Positions 5,901 to 13,842 of a stretch of DNA of 22,744 nucleotides are shown here, one piece after another (the stretch's first letter is position 1; each line of letters opens with the position of its first letter). Under the pieces are notes generated by a model. The model saw only the letters and a program-made list of their open reading frames with translations, did no database searches and was not told where the DNA came from. The position numbers were made by a program, and so were the translations under genes. The DNA comes from an uncultured Eubacteriales bacterium (GTDB taxonomy: Bacteria; Bacillota; Clostridia; Christensenellales; Borkfalkiaceae). Location: NCBI GenBank assembly GCA_900554485.1, contig USHO01000012.1:1-22744 (forward strand). Direction: 5' to 3'.

Positions 5901-6720
5901 TTTTGACTTCCTTATAAATTTCAACGTATCTTCTATACCTGCGCATATCGATACATCCGCAACTCACTGCATTTTTAACTTCGCAATCAGGTTCGTTTAC
6001 ATGCGAACAATCTGTAAAGCGACATTTATCGGCAAACTTACCGAACTCCGCATATCCTTTAGGAATATCTGCGCAATCAACAGTCAAATCGAAAGCGGAA
6101 AACCCAGGCGTATCGATAACTTCAATGTCTCCGCATCTGACTATTTCGGATGCGGTGGTCGTCTGCTTACCGCGCCCTGTTTTGATGCTTAATTCGCCAG
6201 TTTTAGAATTTCTGCCCGATATTGCGTTTATAAGCGACGTTTTACCGACTGCGGACTGCCCGGTAAAAACAACCGTCTTATGCCGGAGATATTCCGAAAA
6301 CTCATTCATTCCGTAACCGGTTTTAACCGACAATCCGAAAATCTCCGTCGCCGCACCGTACTGATCCGATACAGCCGAATACGTTTCATCGGTTAAATCG
6401 ATTTTATTCACAGCGATAACGGAATTTATACCCGATAAACGACAACTAGCAAGTAATTTATCTATCAGGTAAAAATCAGGCGCGGGAACATTTGCAGCAA
6501 TTATAGCCACCGTGTCGATATTGGCTACCGGCGGTCTGATTATACGGTTTTTTCTCGGTTCGACGGCAACTATAACCCCGTTATCTACCCGAACAAAATC
6601 ACCGACCGCTATCCCGTCGGTCTTTATTTTCAGACTTCCGCGGGCTGTACACTCAACTTCCGATCCGTCATCATCCATGACGACATATCTGCCCTTTTTT
6701 ATCCGAATTATCCGTTTCAA
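5884..6720 (-). CDS. rsgA: Small ribosomal subunit biogenesis GTPase RsgA
   Basis: RsgA is a circularly permuted GTPase that binds the 30S subunit late in maturation. The 278-residue protein has an N-terminal OB-fold (1-60). The G motifs appear in permuted order: NKID (G4, 105-108), GQSAVGKTSL (G1, 154-163) and DTPGFS (G3, 203-208). A C-terminal zinc site follows with C233, C238, H240 and C246. The start is a TTG at 6720. AAGGAGG lies 7 nt before it, and no in-frame ATG comes earlier than residue 15, which would destroy the OB fold. The TTG overlaps the rlmN TGA by 4 nt (TTGA), and the ribosome binding site lies within the last codons of rlmN, so translation is coupled. In Bacillus a phosphatase and kinase pair, prpC-prkC, sits between these two genes; here it is absent. 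Confidence 0.96.
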   Translation of the reverse strand: MKRIIRIKKGRYVVMDDDGSEVECTARGSLKIKTDGIAVGDFVRVDNGVIVAVEPRKNRIIRPPVANIDTVAIIAANVPAPDFYLIDKLLASCRLSGINSVIAVNKIDLTDETYSAVSDQYGAATEIFGLSVKTGYGMNEFSEYLRHKTVVFTGQSAVGKTSLINAISGRNSKTGELSIKTGRGKQTTTASEIVRCGDIEVIDTPGFSAFDLTVDCADIPKGYAEFGKFADKCRFTDCSHVNEPDCEVKNAVSCGCIDMRRYRRYVEIYKEVKNGKKY

Positions 6721-7772
6721 AAATTTCCCTCCTTATTATCGGCAAGAAACTTAGCCCGTAATTGTCCGCAGGCACCGTCGATGTCCGCTCCGATTTGTCT
6801 GCGGACCGTCGCGGATAAACCGCCGCGCTCAAGTATTTTCAGAAACGAATACGCATTTTTATCCGTCGTTGCAAGAAGATTACGCTCTTTTACTTCGTTC
6901 AGCCTTATAAGATTTACATGACAAGGTCTGCCGCGCAAAAGTCTGATTAACTCGTCGGCACATTCTTTCGTATCGTTTTTTCCCCTTACGAGAGAATATT
7001 CAAATATGTACCGCCTTCCCGTTTTTTCAAAATAATACGAACATGCGTCAAGTATATTTTTTACCGAATAAGCGTTAGCCACAGGCATAAGTTCGGCTCG
7101 CGTTTTATCGAAAGGATCATGCAATGAAACGGTAAGATTAACAGAAACTCCGGCATCTGCAAGTTCTCGCATTTTCGGTACTATTCCGCAAGTGGACAAA
7201 CTGATATTTCTCTGACTTATGTTCAATCCGTCGGCAGAAGATATATTGCGTAAAAAATCAAGAACGTTATCGTAATTGTCAAGCGGTTCTCCGCTGCCCA
7301 TAAGTACGACGTTCGTTACCGCTCTTTCATTAAGATTACCGCCCATAAGGCGATTAACCGTATATATCTGAGCAGCAATCTCACCCGCCGTAAGATTTCT
7401 TATAAGTCCGCTAAGCGTCGATGCGCAAAATTTACACCCCATTCTGCAACCGACCTGAGTCGAAACACACTGCGTGTTTCCGTACTTATATTTCATAAGC
7501 ACGCCTTCTATGACGTTTCCGTCATGCAAACGGAATAAAAACTTTCGTGTGCCGTCAAGTTTCGACGTTTTTTCCTCTATTATTTCAACGGGAGAATCGC
7601 AGTATGTTTCAAGTAATTTTTCACGAAAAACTTTGCTAATGTCCGTTAGTTCCGATATTTTTTTACCGCTTGCCAATCCTCTGTATATCTGCACGGCATG
7701 AAAGGGTTTTTCTCCGTATGATTCAAGTAATGCTTTTAATTCCGCAACAGACAAATCCTGCAATATTTTCAT
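6717..7772 (-). CDS. rlmN: Dual-specificity rRNA/tRNA adenine-C2 methyltransferase RlmN
   Basis: This radical-SAM enzyme methylates C2 of A2503 in 23S rRNA (and A37 in some tRNAs), tuning the peptidyl transferase centre. The 351-residue protein shows the [4Fe-4S] motif CRMGCKFC (109-116), a GSGEPL segment (159-164), and RQIGADIDGACGQL near the C-terminus with the conserved acceptor cysteine C335. The N-terminal helical accessory domain (1-95) is present. The other conserved cysteine region and length agree with RlmN rather than the resistance enzyme Cfr. The ATG at 7772 shares one base with the rsmB stop (TAATG), with GAGGGTG upstream, so the genes are translationally coupled. Confidence 0.96.
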   Translation of the reverse strand: MKILQDLSVAELKALLESYGEKPFHAVQIYRGLASGKKISELTDISKVFREKLLETYCDSPVEIIEEKTSKLDGTRKFLFRLHDGNVIEGVLMKYKYGNTQCVSTQVGCRMGCKFCASTLSGLIRNLTAGEIAAQIYTVNRLMGGNLNERAVTNVVLMGSGEPLDNYDNVLDFLRNISSADGLNISQRNISLSTCGIVPKMRELADAGVSVNLTVSLHDPFDKTRAELMPVANAYSVKNILDACSYYFEKTGRRYIFEYSLVRGKNDTKECADELIRLLRGRPCHVNLIRLNEVKERNLLATTDKNAYSFLKILERGGLSATVRRQIGADIDGACGQLRAKFLADNKEGNF

Positions 7773-9019
7773 TACTTCACCCTCTTTAATTTACACACGA
7801 AAAATCCCGCCCCGAAAGAAATGTCCGGGAAAAAATTCAATCCGCAATCTATTCTTTCGCCTTTAAGTGCACTGGTTATTTTTACTTCCTCGAAATTATC
7901 GTGTTCTTTCAGAAATCTCATGATTATCTTTTGATTCTCGTCTTTAAGAACAGAACATGTTGAGTAAATTAGTTCTCCGCCGATTTTAACATACTCGGAA
8001 CAAGCGGATAATATTGCATATTGTGTTGCATTAAGCTCGTCAATATCCGCGGCAACGCGCCTTAATTTTATATCCGGATTATCTTTCAGTACCCCGGTAC
8101 CCGAACACGGAACATCTGCCAGAACTTTATCGAAATTGTCTCTGTAATTTTCGTTATACTTCGATGAATCGTTTTGTACGGCGACAATATTCTTTTTCCC
8201 CATACGCGAGGCATAACTTTCGATCAAAGCCACTCTGTGCGCATGCAATTCTGCAGAAACTATAGTTTTGAATTTCGATGCCAGAAACACGGACTTCCCG
8301 CCGGGCGCGGCGCAAGCATCGAATAAACATTCCCCCGCACCGACGATATTCCCTATTGCTATACTGCCAATCGACTGAAACGTATATATACCTTTGTCAA
8401 AATCCGCATCACGCTTGAATCCTTTAACGAAATAAGCATTCTCGAACGGGGTTTTTTCAAAATTCCATCTACGCTCGGTCAAATATTTTTCCCCGTCGTT
8501 ACCGTCGTTAAAACGAACCAGCGTTCGTTCTTCGTCGGCTGACATTATTCCTACGGCTCTGCTTTCGCCATAGTCATTAACCAACGTTCTGACAAGCCAT
8601 TCGGGATATGAAAACTCAACCGAAAGACGACTGAAGTATTCGTTCGGTAATCTTATCGCTGTTTTCGTGAATTTTCTTAATACCGCATTAACAAAGCCTG
8701 CATTTCCGCTTTTACCGAGTTTTTTAGTTAATTCGACCAGATTGTCAACGACGGCATACGGTGCGGCGTTAAGATATCGGATCGCGTATAACCCCTCTTT
8801 CAGAATTATCCTTATCGCCTGTTTGGGGTTTTTATCGCATAATGACGAAATATAATATCCCAGTTCGATATCTTTATCCAACACACCGTAAACGATTTTT
8901 ACCGTATGCGACCGATTCAACTCTTCAATCGCGGTGTCTGCAATCGCCTGTTTTACAAACGCTCCGTCGGAATACACTTTGCATAATACGCGGTATGCAT
9001 CATAAAACGCATTAAGCAT
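7772..9019 (-). CDS. rsmB: 16S rRNA (cytosine-967-C5)-methyltransferase RsmB
   Basis: RsmB places m5C967 on 16S rRNA using SAM. The 415-residue protein has a NusB-like RNA-binding domain (about 1-125, including NAGFVNAVLRKF at 106-117). A Rossmann methyltransferase domain follows, with motif I DACAAPGGKS (234-243), motif IV DVPCSGTG (302-309) and motif VI YSTCSVL (352-358). The two catalytic-region cysteines C305 and C355 are in place. The C-terminus is a little shorter than in Bacillus. Its ATG lies within the last codons of fmt (8-nt overlap, ATGCTTAA), and its stop overlaps the rlmN start, so it sits in the coupled translation-maturation operon. Confidence 0.95.
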   Translation of the reverse strand: MLNAFYDAYRVLCKVYSDGAFVKQAIADTAIEELNRSHTVKIVYGVLDKDIELGYYISSLCDKNPKQAIRIILKEGLYAIRYLNAAPYAVVDNLVELTKKLGKSGNAGFVNAVLRKFTKTAIRLPNEYFSRLSVEFSYPEWLVRTLVNDYGESRAVGIMSADEERTLVRFNDGNDGEKYLTERRWNFEKTPFENAYFVKGFKRDADFDKGIYTFQSIGSIAIGNIVGAGECLFDACAAPGGKSVFLASKFKTIVSAELHAHRVALIESYASRMGKKNIVAVQNDSSKYNENYRDNFDKVLADVPCSGTGVLKDNPDIKLRRVAADIDELNATQYAILSACSEYVKIGGELIYSTCSVLKDENQKIIMRFLKEHDNFEEVKITSALKGERIDCGLNFFPDISFGAGFFVCKLKRVK

Positions 9020-9950
9020 TTCTCTTACCTAAAATATCTCCGACTTTCAGTTTTCTGCCAAGAAGAAAAGTTCGGGCATCCATTTTCTTCCCTCCCTCTT
9101 CCTGCAATTCCGTTATCTTAAGCAGACCGTCACCGGTTTTAACCACAAGGTTCTTATATGCCTCAACAACTTCGCCGTTCTTAGCTGCCGTTTCTCCATC
9201 TAAAACCTCAGATCGATAAATTTTTATCGTTTTACCGTTGCAAAAGCAATAAGCAACAGGAGAAGGGTTCATACCGCGAATAAAATTCCTGATGTTTACC
9301 GCCGACTTATTAAAGTCGATTTCGGCATCTTCTTTTTTTATGGTCTTTACCGTAAATGCCTTACCGTCATCCTGCTTTACTCTTCTGACACGGTTATTTT
9401 CTATATCGTCAAGCACGGAGCATATATTTTCCGCGCCCAAAGCCGAAAGCCTGCCGGCAAGTTCACCTGCGGTTTCGTCCTCTCCTATAAACGTTTTATA
9501 TTGTCTTATTATATCTCCCGTATCGAGTCCTTCGTCGGTTTGCATTATCGTCACACCGGTTTCTTTTTCTCCGTTGATGACCGCGTATTGTATCGGTGCC
9601 GCGCCCCTGTATGCAGGTAAAAGCGACGCGTGAATATTGATTATCCCGTAACGGCAAATATCGATTATTTCCCGTGATAAAATTTGTCCGTAAGCGCAGG
9701 TAATCATTATATCGGCATTAAGATTTTTAAGCGTTTCGATACCGTCTCTGCGAATCTTTTCAAACTGAAAAACAGGTATACCGAGACTCTCAGCAACCGT
9801 TTTTACGGGCGGAGGAGTAATAATCCCTTTTCTTCCGACGGGGCGGTCGGGTTGCGTAACTACCGCAACTACTGTGTGTCCGGAAGAATTTATCAAACTT
9901 TTGAGTGCTGGAACCGCAAACTCGGGCGTTCCCATATAAATAACTTTCAT
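9012..9950 (-). CDS. fmt: Methionyl-tRNA formyltransferase
   Basis: Fmt formylates initiator Met-tRNA with 10-formyltetrahydrofolate. The 312-residue protein starts MKVIYMGTPEFAVPAL and carries the hallmark INIHASLLPAYRGAAPIQ (104-121). Catalytic residues are N105, H107 and D143 (in GLDTGD). The C-terminal OB-like tRNA-binding domain follows at about 205-312, with RGMNPSPVAYC typical of its start. The ATG at 9950 is separated from the def stop by one base; the nearest purine-rich motif (AAGGGA) is rather far, so translation probably depends on coupling with def. The def-fmt pair, removing and adding the formyl group, is a widely conserved arrangement. Confidence 0.97.
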   Translation of the reverse strand: MKVIYMGTPEFAVPALKSLINSSGHTVVAVVTQPDRPVGRKGIITPPPVKTVAESLGIPVFQFEKIRRDGIETLKNLNADIMITCAYGQILSREIIDICRYGIINIHASLLPAYRGAAPIQYAVINGEKETGVTIMQTDEGLDTGDIIRQYKTFIGEDETAGELAGRLSALGAENICSVLDDIENNRVRRVKQDDGKAFTVKTIKKEDAEIDFNKSAVNIRNFIRGMNPSPVAYCFCNGKTIKIYRSEVLDGETAAKNGEVVEAYKNLVVKTGDGLLKITELQEEGGKKMDARTFLLGRKLKVGDILGKRNA

Positions 9951-9951
9951 A

Positions 9952-10404
9952 TCAGGCGTCGTCCCTTAAATTGTTTGCTTTTTCAACATATAAAATCCCG
10001 TCAAGATGATCGTTTTCATGGCAAACGGCACGGGCAAAAAAATCGCGGGCAACAACCTTGAATTTTTTCCCGTTGCGATCCAATGCCTCTACGGTAACCT
10101 TACGCGGACGTTTTACGTCTCCCCATTTGCCTTTTACGGACAAACACCCCTCGATCCCGTATTGAGATCCGGATGTCCCCAATATTTTGGGATTTATGAA
10201 TTCATAATAGCCGTCATCCGTATCAACGATAAAAACTCTGATATTCTTACCGACTTGCGGCGCTGCCAGCCCTGCGCCTTTTGCATCCGCAAGTGTTTGT
10301 TTCATATCGTCGAGAAGTTTTATAAGTTCTCCGTCTATACTCTCTACCGGAAGACATTTTTTTGTTAAAATTTCGTCACCTATCTGCAATATCGGTAAAA
10401 TCAT
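9952..10404 (-). CDS. def: Peptide deformylase
   Basis: Def removes the formyl group from nascent polypeptides. From ATG 10404 the protein has 150 residues and all three family motifs: GAGLAAPQVG (43-52), EGCLSV (85-90, metal ligand C87) and HENDHLDG (129-136, with ligands H129 and H133 and catalytic E130). A TTG at 10440 would give a longer frame but lies inside priA. ATG 10404 has TTGAGGAATTT just upstream and gives the normal MILPILQIGDEIL start. It follows the priA stop by 7 nt. Length and motif spacing suggest a type 1 enzyme. Confidence 0.96.
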   Translation of the reverse strand: MILPILQIGDEILTKKCLPVESIDGELIKLLDDMKQTLADAKGAGLAAPQVGKNIRVFIVDTDDGYYEFINPKILGTSGSQYGIEGCLSVKGKWGDVKRPRKVTVEALDRNGKKFKVVARDFFARAVCHENDHLDGILYVEKANNLRDDA

Positions 10405-10411
10405 AAATTCC

Positions 10412-12607
10412 TCAATATAAATTACTAGGATTTTCTTCAACGTACGTCAATACGCCGTTCTTTTTAACGCTTAACGCGGTTGTATAAATCTCGTCTTTCA
10501 ATTTTCTGTCGTCTGACGGAATTCTCATAAGAATTTCGTAACGATACTTATTTTTTATACGCTTTACGGGACATTTCATCTTATTAAAAAATAAAAATTT
10601 ATCCCTCTCCCGATCGTAAATCGCCTTAACGTTAAAATAAATTTCTTTAAGGGCATCAATTGCAATCGAATCTTCGTCTCCTTCGACCATAATTCGCAAA
10701 ATAAGCGAAAACGGCGGAAATCCGGCGCTCTTTCTCACCGCTTTTTCCCTTTCAAAAAAACCGACATAATCATAGTTCATCGCAAACCGCAACACGTCGT
10801 TTTCAGGGTTATAAGTCTGTAAAACTACTTTCCCCGATTTATCTGCCCTGCCGCACCTGCCGGCGACCTGAGTTATAAGCTGATAAGTTCGTTCATTACT
10901 TCTGTAATCCGAAAAATAGAGACTCATATCGGCATCCAGTATACCGACAAGGGTAACCGACGGAAAATCGTGCCCCTTAGCCACCATTTGCGTACCGACC
11001 AATATATCGGCTTTCTTCTCGGAAAATTCTTTAAGAATTCTGAAATGTCCCTCTTTGCCGCCGGTAGTATCGTTGTCCATCCTCAACAACCGCGCCGACG
11101 GAAACAAGCGTTTTATCTCGTCAACGACTTTCTGCGTACCTATGCCGTTATAACTTAAATTCACCGAACCGCATTCCGGGCACGCCGACGGCATTTTATA
11201 CGTCGAATTACAGTAGTGACATTTCAATACTCCCTGATCTTTGTGGTAATTGAGTGCGACATCGCAATTTTTACACCTGATTACATTACCGCAATCACGG
11301 CATATTATCTGACGCGAATAACCTCTGCGATTAAAAAATATTATTGCCTGATTTCCCTGTTTAAGACAATCGTCTATTTCCGATTTCAGGTCGGATGAAA
11401 AAATACTTTCGTTACCGCGTCTGATTTCACGACGCATATCCGCGACAATGAATTCGGGTAAATTTTTACCGTTTATTCTTGTTTTCATTTCGGCAAGATA
11501 ATACTCGCCGTTTATCGCTTTATCGTAGCTGTCGATAGACGGAGTCGCACTGCCGAGAACTATTTTTGCCCCGGTGAGCCTTGCTCGTTCTTCCGCCACT
11601 TCTATCGTTTTGTATCTGGGACTGTTTTCGGCATCGTAACTGCCGTCATGTTCTTCGTCGATAACTATAAGCCCGATATTATCCAACGGCGCGAAAACGG
11701 CGCTTCTCGCGCCGATTGCGATTTTAGCCTCGCCGCGTTTAAGCCTTAACCATTCATCAAACTTTTCACCTGCCGAAAGTCTGCTATGTAATATCGATAC
11801 CTCACCGCAAAATCTGGCTCTTAACTGTTTCAGCATCTGCGGTGTCAAAGATATTTCAGGAACCAGCATTATTGCAGTTTTTCCGCTCTTAAGCGTATCG
11901 CTTATGAGCTTTAGATATACCTCCGTTTTACCGCTGCCGGTTACACCGAACAATAAACTTATTTGTTTATCGGTCGTTTCAATGCCGTAGACCGCCCGTG
12001 CCTGCTCCTGCGTTAATTTAACGTCATCGGATTTACTTTCAAGGGTACCGTAAGGAACTCTTGTCGCTTTTTCGAGAGTTACGGTCAATAAACCTTTTTT
12101 CTCCAGCGCGCGCACGGCTTGTGCTCCGAATTTATCAGAAAGTTCGGTATATCCTGCTTCTTTACGCATTTTAAGCGTTTCGATTACCGCAAGTTGGGCG
12201 ATCGCGTTTTTCTTTAACTCAACGGATATACGATCTTCGGAAACATTGTCGGCAAGACGAACGATTGCAACCGTTTTTTCTTTTACTTTTCCGCCACGGA
12301 GTTCAGACGGTATAAATTGCCTGAGCGCAAGCGCAAACGGAACATGGTATGTATCGCGTAAAAATTCGGCAAGTTTCAGAGTTTCATCGCTAAAAGCGGA
12401 AAAATCATCTAAGACACAACCTATTTTTTTTAATTTTTCGTATGGCAAATCAGACGATTTTTCAAGTCCGACGACAAACCCTTCGATAAAATGCCTGCCG
12501 AAAGGAACAGATACCCTGTCGCCGATCCGAATATCATCCGTCGCTATATAATCGAAAACCTTGTCGACTTCGCTATGTGCTATGTCTACGATTACCTTTG
12601 CAATCAT
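10412..12607 (-). CDS. priA: Primosomal replication restart helicase PriA (N')
   Basis: PriA recognises stalled or collapsed forks and reloads the replisome. The 731-residue protein has the N-terminal 3'-end DNA-binding domain (start MIAKVIVDIAHSEVDKVFDY). It also has Walker A GVTGSGKTEV (221-230), the DEEH box (317-320) and GSATPS (352-357). The zinc-binding insert has eight cysteines: C436, C439, C445, C448, C463, C466, C476 and C479. A helicase C domain follows, with VGTQMVAKGHDFP and QVAGRCGRA. Length is standard. The ATG at 12607 has CGGAG 6 nt upstream. A terminator-like hairpin lies between rpoZ and this gene. coaBC, which often precedes priA in Firmicutes, is not here. Confidence 0.97.
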   Translation of the reverse strand: MIAKVIVDIAHSEVDKVFDYIATDDIRIGDRVSVPFGRHFIEGFVVGLEKSSDLPYEKLKKIGCVLDDFSAFSDETLKLAEFLRDTYHVPFALALRQFIPSELRGGKVKEKTVAIVRLADNVSEDRISVELKKNAIAQLAVIETLKMRKEAGYTELSDKFGAQAVRALEKKGLLTVTLEKATRVPYGTLESKSDDVKLTQEQARAVYGIETTDKQISLLFGVTGSGKTEVYLKLISDTLKSGKTAIMLVPEISLTPQMLKQLRARFCGEVSILHSRLSAGEKFDEWLRLKRGEAKIAIGARSAVFAPLDNIGLIVIDEEHDGSYDAENSPRYKTIEVAEERARLTGAKIVLGSATPSIDSYDKAINGEYYLAEMKTRINGKNLPEFIVADMRREIRRGNESIFSSDLKSEIDDCLKQGNQAIIFFNRRGYSRQIICRDCGNVIRCKNCDVALNYHKDQGVLKCHYCNSTYKMPSACPECGSVNLSYNGIGTQKVVDEIKRLFPSARLLRMDNDTTGGKEGHFRILKEFSEKKADILVGTQMVAKGHDFPSVTLVGILDADMSLYFSDYRSNERTYQLITQVAGRCGRADKSGKVVLQTYNPENDVLRFAMNYDYVGFFEREKAVRKSAGFPPFSLILRIMVEGDEDSIAIDALKEIYFNVKAIYDRERDKFLFFNKMKCPVKRIKNKYRYEILMRIPSDDRKLKDEIYTTALSVKKNGVLTYVEENPSNLY

Positions 12608-12629
12608 TTATCGCTCCGAAATAAAACGA

Positions 12630-12660
12630 AAAGGGGTCGCCCTTCCGGAACTACCCCTTT
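12630..12660 (-). terminator. Terminator-like hairpin between rpoZ and priA
   Basis: On the minus strand AAAGGGGT and ACCCCTTT form an 8-bp stem around a 15-nt loop that itself contains the palindrome TTCCGGAA. It is followed by TTCGTTTTATTT, an interrupted T tract. A second small hairpin (GGTCT-TTT-AGACC, 12662-12674) precedes it. It is most likely a partial terminator letting some transcripts continue from rpoZ into priA, or a processing signal. Confidence 0.55.
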
Positions 12661-12680
12661 GGGTCTTTTAGACCGAGTTT

Positions 12681-12884
12681 TTAATACTTGGAAACAGTCA
12701 CTTTTCCGTCGTCTATCTCGATGGCGGCCTCAGACAAAGGCTTTTTATTATCGGGAAGATCGGTCATGCCCTGATTTTGCGCATGGTCTATGAGTTGGCG
12801 CGCTCTTTTCGACGCAATTACGCAAAGACCATACTTAGATCCGACTTTTTCTGCAAGTTCGTCTATCGGCGGTTGATTTATCAT
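12681..12884 (-). CDS. rpoZ: DNA-directed RNA polymerase omega subunit
   Basis: Omega helps fold and assemble the beta-prime subunit. The 67-residue protein shows the family pattern: IDELAEKVGSKYGLCVIASKR (7-27), RARQLID (27-33) and KPLSEAAIEI (48-57). The ATG at 12884 has AAAGGAG 8 nt upstream and lies 20 nt after yicC. In Firmicutes gmk normally sits directly before rpoZ; here there is no room for it. The stop is followed by two hairpins before priA. Confidence 0.93.
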   Translation of the reverse strand: MINQPPIDELAEKVGSKYGLCVIASKRARQLIDHAQNQGMTDLPDNKKPLSEAAIEIDDGKVTVSKY

Positions 12885-12904
12885 ATTTATATCTCCTTTA
12901 TTAC

Positions 12905-13780
12905 TTACTCTATATTTTGCACTTGTTCGCGCATTTTTTCGATTTCGTTTTTAAGCGCAAGACCGATTTTCGTTATATCGGCATCGTTTGCTTTCGAGCA
13001 TACAGTATTTGTTTCACGATTGAATTCCTGCATCAAAAAGTCTAATTTTTTCCCTGCATCCTTTTCGCCGGACAAAATCGTACGCAATTGGCTTATATGA
13101 CTTTTCAATCTGGTCAATTCCTCGGTTATGTCCGATTTGTCGGCAAACATCGCAACCTCCTGCAATAACCTCGATTCGTCATACGCCACGCCATGCATAG
13201 CCTCGGAAATTCTTTCGCGCAACTTGAGCGCATAATTATCTTTAACCGCAGGCGCGACTTCGGCGAGTTCGCCGACCAACGCCTCGACCGTATTCGCTCG
13301 CGACAAAATATCCGATTTAAGTTTTTCGCCCTCGATTGCCCGCATATCGTTTAATTTGCCGAGCGCGGAAGAAAGCGTCGTAATCAGTATGTTTTTTAAT
13401 TTTTCCTCATCGGTTTCGGACGGTTTAACGATTACCACGTCAGGGAATCTTAAAAGTCTGGCAACAGTCAGGTCGTTTTCGACTCCGTATTTTCCGGCAA
13501 GATTTTTCGCCGCCGCGACATATGCCGACACAAGCCCGTCGTCAATCGTCAACACCGTTCCCGAAGAAGACAAATCTTCATAAGAGATAAAAAGCTCGAC
13601 TCTGCCACGACAAATTTTACTTTGCACCGTTTTTCGTATTATATCATCGAGATAGACGAATGATCGAGGATATTTAGGTATTATATCAAGAAATCTGTTG
13701 TTTACGGTTTTTATCTCAACCGATAAAGTTATTCCGTTTTCAACGTATTCAGCTTTACCGTACCCTGTCATACTCTGCAT
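12905..13780 (-). CDS. yicC: YicC/YloC-family endoribonuclease
   Basis: This 291-residue protein is full length for the family (B. subtilis YloC is of similar size). The start MQSMTGYGKAEYVENGITLS and the segment IKTVNNRFLDI (23-33) mark the N-terminal domain. The C-terminal DUF1732 part ends with DFLMQEFNRETNTVCSKAND and IEKMREQVQNIE. Family members have been shown to cleave RNA and to influence stationary-phase survival and small-RNA turnover; that is family knowledge, not visible here. The ATG at 13780 has GAGGAAAA upstream and a promoter of its own in the 62-nt gap after ligA. It opens the long operon that runs to rpe. Confidence 0.94.
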   Translation of the reverse strand: MQSMTGYGKAEYVENGITLSVEIKTVNNRFLDIIPKYPRSFVYLDDIIRKTVQSKICRGRVELFISYEDLSSSGTVLTIDDGLVSAYVAAAKNLAGKYGVENDLTVARLLRFPDVVIVKPSETDEEKLKNILITTLSSALGKLNDMRAIEGEKLKSDILSRANTVEALVGELAEVAPAVKDNYALKLRERISEAMHGVAYDESRLLQEVAMFADKSDITEELTRLKSHISQLRTILSGEKDAGKKLDFLMQEFNRETNTVCSKANDADITKIGLALKNEIEKMREQVQNIE

Positions 13781-13798
13781 AAATTTTCCTCAATATAT

Positions 13799-13827
13799 AT
13801 TCTATCACAGTTTGCCGAAAATATCAA
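13799..13827 (-). promoter_or_regulatory. Promoter of the yicC-rpoZ operon
   Basis: On the minus strand TTGATA (13827-13822) and TAGAAT (13804-13799) are spaced by 17 nt, each matching consensus at five of six positions. Transcription would begin about 12 nt before the yicC ATG. It fills the short gap between ligA and yicC and separates the DNA-metabolism genes from the translation operon. Confidence 0.7.
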
Positions 13828-13842
13828 GCGTATGGCGGTCTT

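Noticed and set aside
9952..10440. Longer def frame starting at TTG 10440
   Set aside because: It would overlap priA and add residues not found in deformylases; ATG 10404 has its own ribosome binding site.
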